Part shown: piece by piece, positions 1-6,167 of the stretch
Layout: every line of letters starts with the position of its first letter
How positions within the stretch are numbered: position 1 is the first letter of the stretch
Assembly: GCA_002413455.1 (NCBI GenBank)
Contig: DHXA01000090.1
Location: 1 to 10,748, forward strand
DNA: 10,748 bases
Reading direction: 5' to 3'
DNA from: Rhodanobacter sp. UBA5168
GTDB lineage: Bacteria > Pseudomonadota > Gammaproteobacteria > Xanthomonadales > Rhodanobacteraceae
Position numbers and translations under genes: made by a program
The notes under the pieces: generated by a model
Database searches by the model: none
What the model saw: only the letters and a program-made list of their open reading frames with translations
Told to the model about the DNA's origin: nothing

Positions 1-632
1 GGCACGGTTTCCAGATTGTGGTTGAACACATCCGGCGGGAAATCCTTGAGCACCTCCAGCGCGCGTTCCATGCGGCCCTTGCCGCGGAAGTCGGGCGTGA
101 GGATCTCGATCCTGATGTTCGGACTGGCGTGGCGCGTGGCACGGATGCACGCCGCGAAATGCTCGGCACCACCGTCGCGCAGGTCGTCGCGGTCGACCGA
201 GGTGATCACCACGTATTTCAGGCGCATGTCGCGGATCGTCTCGGCCAGGCGTGCCGGTTCCAGCGGATCGGGCGCCACCGGGCGGCCATGCGCCACATCG
301 CAGAATGAGCAGCGGCGCGTGCATACCTCGCCGAGGATCATGAAGGTGGCGGTGCCCTTGCTGAAACATTCATGGATGTTCGGGCAGGACGCCTCCTCGC
401 ACACCGTGACCAGCGCGTTCTCGCGCAGGCGCGCCTTCAGCTGCTGCACGGCATTGCCCTGCGGCAGGCGCACGCGGATCCACGACGGCTTGCGCAGGGT
501 CGGCACGGCGGTGTCGAAACCGGCACGATTCAGCGCGATCTTGTCGTTGCCGACCTGTTTTTCACCCGCCGGCGCACCGCTGACGACGGTGATCGGGATG
601 ATCCTGGGGGACGAGGTGGAGATTTCGCTCAT
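1..632 (-). CDS. lipA: Lipoyl synthase LipA, 3' end cut by window edge
   Basis: LipA is a radical SAM enzyme that inserts two sulfur atoms into octanoyl groups on lipoyl domains of the 2-oxoacid dehydrogenases and the glycine cleavage H protein, in the cytosol. The 210 codons visible from the ATG at 632 carry both expected iron-sulfur ligand sets: the auxiliary-cluster motif CX4CX5C (C78, C83, C89) and the radical SAM motif CX3CX2C (C104, C108, C111, read as CTRRCSFC). Further family blocks follow: [15 protein letters not shown] near 141-155, EILTPDFRG near 176-184 and FNHNLETV at the edge. Family members are usually about 320-340 residues, so roughly a third is missing to the left, including the C-terminal Ser ligand region. 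The start lies 9 nt after the lipB stop with no strong ribosome binding site, which suggests translational coupling to lipB. Nothing in the visible part looks damaged. Confidence 0.97.
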   Translation of the reverse strand, partial: MSEISTSSPRIIPITVVSGAPAGEKQVGNDKIALNRAGFDTAVPTLRKPSWIRVRLPQGNAVQQLKARLRENALVTVCEEASCPNIHECFSKGTATFMILGEVCTRRCSFCDVAHGRPVAPDPLEPARLAETIRDMRLKYVVITSVDRDDLRDGGAEHFAACIRATRHASPNIRIEILTPDFRGKGRMERALEVLKDFPPDVFNHNLETV

Positions 633-641
633 GTAGACAGC

Positions 642-1310
642 TCAGACCGCTGCACGAGCGGGGAGTTCGGGTAAAACGGGGGCAGCTGGCTCGGCGGCAA
701 AGCCAAACTGGCGGCAAAACTCCTCCACCAGTACGTCCTCGACCGTTGCCAACTGCGACGGACCGCCCAAGTCTAGCAGTTGCGTGACTGCCAAACCCTT
801 GTAACCGCAAGGGTTGATGCGGTGAAACGGCTCCAGGTCCATCGCCACGTTGAACGCCAGCCCGTGGAAACTGCAACCGCGACGCACACGCAGGCCCAGC
901 GCAGCGACCTTGGCCTCGCCCACGTACACGCCGGGCGCACCGTCGCGCCGCGCCGCGCCGACGCTCCAGTGCGCCAGCGTGTCGATCAGCGACTGCTCGA
1001 TCTTGTCGACCAGCTCACGCACACCCACGCCGATCCGGCGCAAGTCGATCAGCGGGTAACCGACGATCTGGCCGGGGCCGTGATAGGTCACCTGGCCACC
1101 GCGGTCGACCGGCAGCACCGGGATGTCGCCCGGCGCCAGCACGTGTTCCATCTTGCCGGCCTGGCCCAGGGTGAACACCGGGTCGTGCTCCAGCAGCCAC
1201 AGTTCGTCGGCGGTGTCGGCGGTGCGGTTGTCGGTGAACGCGCTCATCGCCTTCCAGGTCGCCGCGTAAGGCTGGCGACCAAGGCGGCGGATTTTCAGCG
1301 GCAACGACAT
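642..1310 (-). CDS. lipB: Octanoyl-[acyl carrier protein]:protein octanoyltransferase LipB
   Basis: LipB moves octanoate from octanoyl-ACP to the lipoyl domain lysine, the step before LipA. The 222-residue product matches the family's usual length. It shows [12 protein letters not shown] (residues 70-81, His77), the lysine block [11 protein letters not shown] (Lys134, equivalent to the catalytic Lys135 of E. coli), [12 protein letters not shown] (143-154) and INPCGY with Cys168, equivalent to the E. coli acyl-accepting Cys169. The reading frame stays open upstream to 1823, but that part runs across ybeD in the wrong frame and has no LipB similarity. The ATG at 1310 is chosen because the conserved N-terminus ([11 protein letters not shown]) follows it and a GAAGG ribosome binding site lies 9 nt upstream. 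It is preceded by the longest gap in the window and followed 9 nt later by lipA, so lipBA may form its own transcription unit as well as reading through from above. Confidence 0.97.
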   Translation of the reverse strand: MSLPLKIRRLGRQPYAATWKAMSAFTDNRTADTADELWLLEHDPVFTLGQAGKMEHVLAPGDIPVLPVDRGGQVTYHGPGQIVGYPLIDLRRIGVGVRELVDKIEQSLIDTLAHWSVGAARRDGAPGVYVGEAKVAALGLRVRRGCSFHGLAFNVAMDLEPFHRINPCGYKGLAVTQLLDLGGPSQLATVEDVLVEEFCRQFGFAAEPAAPVLPELPARAAV

Positions 1311-1432
1311 GACATGGAACCTTCGAAACAGTGAACGGTAACGTTGGGGTGTTGCGCATGGGGTCAATGGGGCGGACCGAAACGGAACCTGCCGCCGGGC
1401 GGGGAAACCGGCCGTTCCCTGGCTTCCGCACT
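1311..1432 (-). other. 122-nt gap between ybeD and lipB, possible weak lipBA promoter
   Basis: This is the longest non-coding stretch in the window. On the minus strand it holds TTGACC (1362-1367), five of six bases of a sigma70 -35 box. The sequence 17 nt downstream (ACGTTA, 1339-1344) is a poor -10 box. Further upstream a short imperfect hairpin (GGGAA at about 1415-1419 pairing with TTCCC at about 1402-1406) has no T run after it, so it is not a convincing terminator. I infer that the gap may separate lipBA from the wall genes, but the sequence does not prove it. Confidence 0.3.
1320..1324 (-). promoter_or_regulatory. Ribosome binding site of lipB
   Basis: The minus strand reads GAAGG here, 9 nt before the ATG at 1310. 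It is among the clearest Shine-Dalgarno-like sites in the window and settles the lipB start against the much longer open frame. Confidence 0.6.
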
Positions 1433-1723
1433 TCACATCGTGTAACGGATATCCGGACTCGCGCGCAGCGCGGCGTGGGCCGCCTCGTAATGTTCGCGGG
1501 TGTCGCAGCGAAAGCTCACCGTGACCGAGACGAAATTGCCGGCGCCGGAATGCCGGTGCCGCACGCTCTCGTGCAGCACATGCAGGCCGGCGCGCTCCAG
1601 CAGCTGCGGCACGTGGGTGGGCAGGTTCGCGCTGGCGCTGCCGACCGCGGTGATCTCGAACTCGCCGGGGAACTGGAATCCCTTGCCGTCCTGCTTCGCC
1701 TTGCTGAAGTCGATCGGTTGCAC
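1433..1723 (-). CDS. ybeD: DUF493 (YbeD-like) small regulatory-fold protein, GTG start
   Basis: This is a 96-residue protein of the DUF493/YbeD family, small cytosolic alpha/beta proteins with an ACT-like fold and no settled biochemical function. The family pattern is visible: [13 protein letters not shown] near residues 16-28, a central helix ([13 protein letters not shown]), then the strand pair NFVSVTVSF (63-71) and a C-terminal helix-strand ending DIRYTM. No ATG lies in frame at the right place. The frame is open to 2032, but the part above 1723 runs through dacC in another frame. I place the start at the GTG at 1723, which gives the normal size and overlaps the dacC TAG stop by one base (TAGTG), implying translation by re-initiation after dacC. 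A location between a D,D-carboxypeptidase gene and lipB is the same as in E. coli. Its role here remains unknown. Confidence 0.88.
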   Translation of the reverse strand: MQPIDFSKAKQDGKGFQFPGEFEITAVGSASANLPTHVPQLLERAGLHVLHESVRHRHSGAGNFVSVTVSFRCDTREHYEAAHAALRASPDIRYTM

Positions 1724-2961
1724 TACTTGGCACCCGGCGCCTGTTCGGTGTTGCCCTTGCTGCTGTGGAACCACAACAGGATGCTGTCCCACAGCCGCGA
1801 GAAGAAGCCGCCCTGCGGTGCATCGTTCATGGCGATCAGCGGCACGCTCTGCACCGGCTGGCCGGCCAGCGTGATGCGCAGCGTACCGACCTGCTGGCCC
1901 TTCTTGAACGGCGCTATCAAGGTGGCCGGAATATCCATGGTGGCCTTGAGCTGGTCGTACTCGCCGCGCTTGACCGTGACCAGCACATTGTCGGCGACGC
2001 CCAGCGGCAACTGGTTGGTCTCGCCCTTCCACAATCGCGGCGTGGCCAGCGGTTTGCTGGCGTCATACAGCTTGTGCGTCTCGTAGAAACGGAAGCCGTA
2101 GCTGAGCAGCGCCATCGCCGAATCGGCGCGCGCCTTCTCGCTGCTGGCGCCCATCACGATCGCGATCATGCGCGACTCGCCCTGCTTGGCCGAGGCGGCC
2201 AGGCAGTAGCCGGCAGCGGCGGTGTGGCCGGTCTTGATGCCGTCCACGCTAGGGTCGCGCCACAGCAAGGTGTTGCGATTGCCTTGCTTGATGCCGTTCC
2301 ATTCGAACTGCTTGATCGCCGAAATGGCGTAGTCATCCGGAAAATCGTGGATCAGCGCGCGCGACAAGATCGCGATGTCGTGCGCGGTGGTGTAGTGATT
2401 GGCGATCGGGTAGCCGGACGCATTCTCGAAGTTCGAATTGACCATGCCGAGCTGCTTCGCGTACGCGTTCATCAGACCGGCAAAGGCCGACTCGGAACCG
2501 GCGGTGTGCTCGGCCAGCGCGATCGCGGCGTCGTTGCCGGACTGGATGATCATGCCCTTCAGCAGATCCTGCAGTGGCACCTGGCTGTTGAGCTTGAGGA
2601 AGCTGGTGGAGCCGTCGGTACCGCCGCCGCCGGAGCGCCAGGCGTTCTCGCTGACAGTGACCGGATCGGTCATGTGCACCTTGCCGTTCGCGACCTCGGC
2701 GGAGACCACGTAGTCGGTCATGATCTTGGTGATCGAGGCCGGCTCCACGCGCACGTCCGGCTCCTTGCTGGCGAGAATCTGGCCGGTGGCGTAGTCCATC
2801 AACACCCAGCTCTTGCCATCGACATCCGGTGGCGGCGGCACCGGTGCGTCGGGCACCACCGGGCGCGGCACCGGCGAAGGACGCGGTGGTGTCTGGGCAA
2901 CGGCAACACCGACCAGCAACACGGCGGCGAACGGGAGCAGGGTGCGGCGGAAGAAATTCAT
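1723..2961 (-). CDS. dacC: D-alanyl-D-alanine carboxypeptidase, PBP5/6 type
   Basis: This is a class A low-molecular-weight penicillin-binding protein (peptidase family S11) that removes the terminal D-Ala from pentapeptide stems in the periplasm. The 412 residues begin with a signal peptide (MNFFRR, hydrophobic 8-21, likely cleavage near VAQ at 21-23), then a proline-rich stretch of about 23 residues. The catalytic domain carries all three active-site motifs: SITK (Ser76, Lys79), SGN (141-143) and KTG (243-245). A beta-rich PBP5 C-terminal domain follows, then an amphipathic helix (about 386-399, [13 protein letters not shown]) that should dock it on the outer face of the inner membrane, and a 13-residue polar tail. 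Length is close to E. coli PBP5 plus the proline insert. It lies 76 nt after rlpA and overlaps ybeD by one base. No strong ribosome binding site precedes the ATG. The symbol follows Xanthomonadales usage; dacA would be the E. coli equivalent. Confidence 0.95.
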   Translation of the reverse strand: MNFFRRTLLPFAAVLLVGVAVAQTPPRPSPVPRPVVPDAPVPPPPDVDGKSWVLMDYATGQILASKEPDVRVEPASITKIMTDYVVSAEVANGKVHMTDPVTVSENAWRSGGGGTDGSTSFLKLNSQVPLQDLLKGMIIQSGNDAAIALAEHTAGSESAFAGLMNAYAKQLGMVNSNFENASGYPIANHYTTAHDIAILSRALIHDFPDDYAISAIKQFEWNGIKQGNRNTLLWRDPSVDGIKTGHTAAAGYCLAASAKQGESRMIAIVMGASSEKARADSAMALLSYGFRFYETHKLYDASKPLATPRLWKGETNQLPLGVADNVLVTVKRGEYDQLKATMDIPATLIAPFKKGQQVGTLRITLAGQPVQSVPLIAMNDAPQGGFFSRLWDSILLWFHSSKGNTEQAPGAK

Positions 2962-2986
2962 CGTGTGGTTCAGTCCAGTCTCTGAG

Positions 2987-3009
2987 TGCCGGCGTGGCAG
3001 ATGCCGGCA
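2987..3009 (-). repeat. Inverted repeat in the dacC leader, includes a 10-bp perfect palindrome
   Basis: The arms are TGCCGGC at 2987-2993 and GCCGGCA at 3003-3009, separated by 9 nt. The right arm is itself part of the perfect palindrome ATGCCGGCAT at 3001-3010. No T run follows on either strand, so a rho-independent terminator is unlikely. It sits about 26 nt before the dacC ATG, where it could act as an operator or as a leader hairpin in the mRNA. Function is inferred only. Confidence 0.5.
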
Positions 3010-3011
3010 TG

Positions 3012-3041
3012 ATTAAAAAGGGGCATGCAAATCCCGCTCAG
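3012..3041 (-). promoter_or_regulatory. Candidate dacC promoter in the rlpA-dacC gap
   Basis: On the minus strand TTTAAT (3012-3017) matches five of six bases of a sigma70 -10 box. CTGAGC (3036-3041), overlapping the rlpA stop, is a weak -35 at 18-nt spacing. A start site about 7 nt downstream would fall inside the palindrome ATGCCGGCAT (3001-3010). This is the best promoter-like sequence in the window, but it is a visual match only. Confidence 0.3.
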
Positions 3042-3949
3042 TCTACCGCGACCTGCGGTCGTGGCAGACCCATGCCTTCAATCCGCGCACTGACCTGGTC
3101 GGCACGGTCCACATCCGCCAGCGGCCCGACCCGCACCCGGCGCACGCGACGACCGTTGACCTCGACATCCATGACCTGAACTGCGCCGACGTTGGCCTCA
3201 CGCAGACGCTGGGCCAGCCGTTCGGCATTTTCCGTATCGGAAAACGCACCCACCTGCAGGTAGATGCCGGGGTGTCCGGTTGTGACCACGCTGGGCGGCG
3301 GCAGTTCCTGCGAGGAGCTTCCCGGGTCGATGCCGCGCACCTCGACCAGTCCGGTGCCCTTGGGCCAGATACCGATTTTCACCGCGGCCGCATAGGACAG
3401 GTCGATCAGGCGGTTCTGATGAAACGGTCCGCGGTCGTTGATCCGCACGATCACGCTCTTGCCGTTTTCCAGGTTGGTGACGCGCGCATAGCTGGGCAGC
3501 GGCAACGTGGTGCTGGCGGCGCTGAACCCGTACATGTCGTAGGTTTCCAGGCTGGATGTCTTGTAGCCGTGGAACTTGTTGCCGTAGAACGAGGCGATGC
3601 CGCGCTCGTCGTAACCGCGCGCACTGGGCAGCACGCGATAGGAGTGTCCGAGCACCGTATACGGCGACTTGTTGCCGTACAGCGAGCGCGGTTCGACCTT
3701 CGGCACCGGCTCGACCAGCTTGCTGATGTCCGGCACGTCGCCCGGCACGCTGTCGCTGCCGTCGCGATACCGACTGCTTTGCGATTTGCTGAGGTCATCG
3801 CGGAAGCTGTCTGCGCCCCGGCTGCTGTCGGCCCAGCCCTGCTCGTGCCGGGCCGAATCGCCGGCATGGCTCGGCCGCGTCCGTTTGCCACCGCAGCCGA
3901 CCAGCAACGACACAGCCAGCAGCAGCATCACCAAGCCTGCCGCCCTCAT
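3038..3949 (-). CDS. rlpA: RlpA family SPOR-domain lipoprotein with altered active-site residue
   Basis: RlpA proteins are outer-membrane lipoproteins with a double-psi beta-barrel (DPBB) domain and often a SPOR domain that binds denuded glycans at the septum; in Pseudomonas aeruginosa RlpA is a lytic transglycosylase. The 303 residues show a lipoprotein signal with lipobox LVGC (Cys19), a polar Ser/Asp/Arg-rich linker to about residue 75, the DPBB domain (about 97-208, with GIASFYG, FHGYKT, VRINDRGPFH and IDLSYAAA) and a SPOR domain (about 228-303, YLQVGAF to the end). The ETYDM block keeps Glu135 and Asp138, but the usual TAAHxTLP reads SAASTTLP, so the conserved His is Ser146. The ATG at 3949 overlaps the mltB stop (ATGA) and has AGGTGG 10 nt upstream at 3960-3965. 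The open frame above it to 4156 is mltB out of frame. I am sure of the family and unsure whether it is an active enzyme. Confidence 0.95.
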   Translation of the reverse strand: MRAAGLVMLLLAVSLLVGCGGKRTRPSHAGDSARHEQGWADSSRGADSFRDDLSKSQSSRYRDGSDSVPGDVPDISKLVEPVPKVEPRSLYGNKSPYTVLGHSYRVLPSARGYDERGIASFYGNKFHGYKTSSLETYDMYGFSAASTTLPLPSYARVTNLENGKSVIVRINDRGPFHQNRLIDLSYAAAVKIGIWPKGTGLVEVRGIDPGSSSQELPPPSVVTTGHPGIYLQVGAFSDTENAERLAQRLREANVGAVQVMDVEVNGRRVRRVRVGPLADVDRADQVSARIEGMGLPRPQVAVD

Positions 3950-4956
3950 CGCGCGGCGTCCACCTGGCCCACGCCGGCCGCGATGGCGCCGGCCAGCTGG
4001 TCGACCGCCATGGCGTATAGCGGGCTGCGGTTGTAGCGCGTGACCACGTAGAAATTCTGGAAGGTGAACCAGTACTCCGGCCCGTTCGGACCCTGCAATG
4101 TCTGCAGGCTGGTGGGTTGCGCGGGCGGCAAAGCCTGCAGCGGCGCGTAGCCCCACGCCTCAAGCTGCTCCAACGGCCACTGCGGCGTGGCGTCCTTCAC
4201 CGTGATTGGCTGCGCCGCCGCATCCGGCTGCGCGCGCGCGGCGACCGGACCGCCATCGACCCAGCCGTGCTTCGCAAAATAATTGGCGACGCTGGCGAAG
4301 ATGTCCGGCAACGAATTCTGCAGATCGATGCGGCCGTCCTGATCGGCGTCCACCGCGAAATCGCGGATGCTGGTGGGCATGAACTGGCCCCAGCCCTGCG
4401 CGCCGGCATAGGAGCCGGTAAGCGTGTCGATCGGGCCGGCCAGGTGGTTGTCCGGCATCTCCAGCAATTCTTTCAACTGCTCGCGGAAAAATTTCGCCCG
4501 CGGCGGGTAGTACAGGCCCAACGTGACCAGCGCATCGAGCACCTTGTACTTGCCCGTGTTGCGGCCGTAGCTGGTCTCGACGCCGACGATGGCCACAATG
4601 TACTGCGGTGCCACGCCGTACTGCCTGCCGACCTGTTCCAGCAGCGCACGATGTTCGCGATAGAACGCGATACCGTCGTCGATACGTTTGTCGGTGAGGA
4701 AGATCGGCCGGTAATCCTTCCATGGCTTGGCCTCGGCCGGGCGGCTGATTGCATCAAGAATGCTCTGCTGCATCGTGGCGCCATCGAGCAGTGCGTTCAG
4801 CACCTGCGGGCTCTTGCCGGTATCGCGCGCCACCTCGCGCATCAGTTCGGCCTGGCCGGGATGCGTCGTCGCCAGTGCCGGGGTCAGCGTGCCAATCCAG
4901 AGCAGACTCAAGATGGCGAGGAAACGGGCCGGACGCGGCGCGGGAGTGGCTGTCAT
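3946..4956 (-). CDS. mltB: Membrane-bound lytic murein transglycosylase B family (MltB), no lipobox
   Basis: This enzyme cleaves glycan strands between MurNAc and GlcNAc to form 1,6-anhydro ends in the periplasm. The 336 residues begin with a signal peptide (RPARFLAILSLLWIGTLTPALA, likely cut after about residue 29). The transglycosylase domain has the catalytic Glu127 in GVETSYGRNTGKYKVLDAL, the AGAQGWGQFMPTS block (184-196) and an EF-hand-like loop DADQDGRID (203-211) like the calcium site known in E. coli Slt35/MltB. The C-terminal part (about 265-336) has the usual WFTFQNFYVVTRYNRSPLYAMAVDQLA ending, given here as landmarks WFTFQNF near 303 and RYNRSPLYAMAV near 313. Unlike E. coli MltB it shows no lipobox cysteine, so it is probably soluble in the periplasm. 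It starts 95 nt after rodA and overlaps rlpA by 4 nt, which suggests coupled synthesis of the two glycan-acting proteins. No clear ribosome binding site was seen. Confidence 0.95.
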   Translation of the reverse strand: MTATPAPRPARFLAILSLLWIGTLTPALATTHPGQAELMREVARDTGKSPQVLNALLDGATMQQSILDAISRPAEAKPWKDYRPIFLTDKRIDDGIAFYREHRALLEQVGRQYGVAPQYIVAIVGVETSYGRNTGKYKVLDALVTLGLYYPPRAKFFREQLKELLEMPDNHLAGPIDTLTGSYAGAQGWGQFMPTSIRDFAVDADQDGRIDLQNSLPDIFASVANYFAKHGWVDGGPVAARAQPDAAAQPITVKDATPQWPLEQLEAWGYAPLQALPPAQPTSLQTLQGPNGPEYWFTFQNFYVVTRYNRSPLYAMAVDQLAGAIAAGVGQVDAAR

Positions 4957-5051
4957 GTGGGGGCTTCGCTCGCGGAAAACGATGTCATCGAAAGCCTAAC
5001 ACGCACACCGGCACAACTCCGGGCCACGCGCAGGCCATGCGCTGGCGGTGT
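4957..5051 (-). other. 95-nt gap between rodA and mltB
   Basis: No gene fits here. On the minus strand TGTTAGGCT (4993-5001) resembles an extended -10 box (TGn plus T, A and final T of TATAAT) about 37 nt before the mltB ATG, but no good -35 box stands at the right distance. No stem followed by a T run was found. A separate mltB promoter is possible and unproven. Confidence 0.2.
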
Positions 5052-6167
5052 TCACAGGTGCGTCTTGCGATTGGCGTGGATCGACATCAGCACGCCAAAA
5101 CCGGTCAACAGCGACACCGCCGAGGTACCGCCATAACTGATCAGCGGCAGCGGCACGCCGACCACCGGCAACATGCCGGCGACCATGCCGCCATTGACAA
5201 ACACATACACGAAAAAGCTCATGCCGATCGCGCCGGCGAGCAGGCGCGAATACGTATCGCGCGCCTCCATCGCGATCCACAGGCAGCGGCCGATGATGAA
5301 CGCATACAGCGCGATCAAGCAGCACACGCCGACCAGGCCGAATTCCTCGGAGAACACCGCGAAGATGAAGTCGGTGGTGTGCTCGGGGAGGAAGTCCAGC
5401 CGCGACTGCGTGCTGTGCTGCCAGCCCTTGCCGAAGATGCCGCCGGAGCCGACCGCGATCTGCGACTGGATGATATGCCAGCCGTTGCCGAGCGGATCGG
5501 ATTCCGGATTGAGCAGGGTCAGCACGCGGTCGCGCTGGTACTGGTGCAGGAAGTGCCAGCCCACCGGAATCATCCCGCCGACCGCCGCCACCAGCACGCC
5601 GATGCGCCACCACGCCATGCCGGAAAGGAACAGCGCAAACGCACCGGCCGCGGCCACCAGCACGGCGGTGCCCAGGTCCGGCTGCTCGGCGATCAACCCG
5701 GCCGGAATCGCGATCAGCAAACCGATCATCGCGATGTCCTTCCAGCCCGGCGGCAACTGCCGCGAATGCAGGTACCAGGCCACCATCATCGGCATGGTCA
5801 GCTTGAGCAATTCGGACGGCTGAAAACGCATCACGCCCAGATCCAGCCAGCGTACCGAACCGCGCCCCTCGCCCAGGATCGCCACCACCACCAGCAACGC
5901 GGTACTGCCGGCGTAAAGCCATGGTGTCCAGCTACGCAGTACCGATGGCGAGATGCGTGACACCACCAGTAACAATGCACCGCCGAGCACGAAGCGGGCC
6001 GTTTGCCCACCGACCATGCCGAGGCTGCCATCGCTGGCGCTGTACAGCGTGACCAGGCCGATCGAGGCGAGCACGAACAAGCCGAATGCCAGCGGCAGAT
6101 CGATCCGGGGCCGGGTCAGGATGCGGCGCAGAATGCGCTGCAGGCGAATGCCGATGGTTCCGATCAT
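5052..6167 (-). CDS. rodA: Rod shape-determining SEDS glycosyltransferase RodA
   Basis: RodA polymerises lipid II into glycan strands for side-wall growth and works as a pair with PBP2 in the inner membrane. The 371 residues are strongly hydrophobic with about ten membrane segments. SEDS landmarks are RWLDLG (106-111), FQPSELLKL (115-123), the long extracellular loop with HIIQSQIAVGSGG and LPEHTTDFIFA containing Asp266, which corresponds to the catalytic Asp262 of E. coli RodA, and the closing GVPLPLISYGGTS motif near 339-351. The basic N-terminus (RLQRILRRILTRPR) agrees with a cytosolic start. The ATG at 6167 overlaps the mrdA stop in ATGA, and GGGGG at 6174-6178 is a usable ribosome binding site inside the end of mrdA, so PBP2 and RodA are probably made in step. 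The length and all motifs are normal for the family. Confidence 0.97.
   Translation of the reverse strand: MIGTIGIRLQRILRRILTRPRIDLPLAFGLFVLASIGLVTLYSASDGSLGMVGGQTARFVLGGALLLVVSRISPSVLRSWTPWLYAGSTALLVVVAILGEGRGSVRWLDLGVMRFQPSELLKLTMPMMVAWYLHSRQLPPGWKDIAMIGLLIAIPAGLIAEQPDLGTAVLVAAAGAFALFLSGMAWWRIGVLVAAVGGMIPVGWHFLHQYQRDRVLTLLNPESDPLGNGWHIIQSQIAVGSGGIFGKGWQHSTQSRLDFLPEHTTDFIFAVFSEEFGLVGVCCLIALYAFIIGRCLWIAMEARDTYSRLLAGAIGMSFFVYVFVNGGMVAGMLPVVGVPLPLISYGGTSAVSLLTGFGVLMSIHANRKTHL

Noticed and set aside
1401..1420. Possible rho-independent terminator after ybeD
   Set aside because: Only about five base pairs with a mismatch-prone loop, and no T run follows on the minus strand.
1311..1823. N-terminal extension of lipB as a longer protein or a fusion
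   Set aside because: The upstream part lies across the gap and ybeD in another frame, has no LipB similarity, and a good ribosome binding site precedes the ATG at 1310.
1765..2985. A 406-codon plus-strand open frame opposite dacC
   Set aside because: Composition is Arg/His/Gly/Val-rich and low in normal structure; dacC on the other strand has all three penicillin-binding motifs.
3950..4156. N-terminal extension of rlpA by 69 residues
   Set aside because: It is the end of mltB read out of frame. The ATG at 3949 opens directly into a lipoprotein signal peptide with lipobox.
4117..5136. A 339-codon plus-strand open frame opposite mltB
   Set aside because: Shadow of mltB codon use. No family motif, and it extends beyond the mltB start into the gap and the end of rodA.
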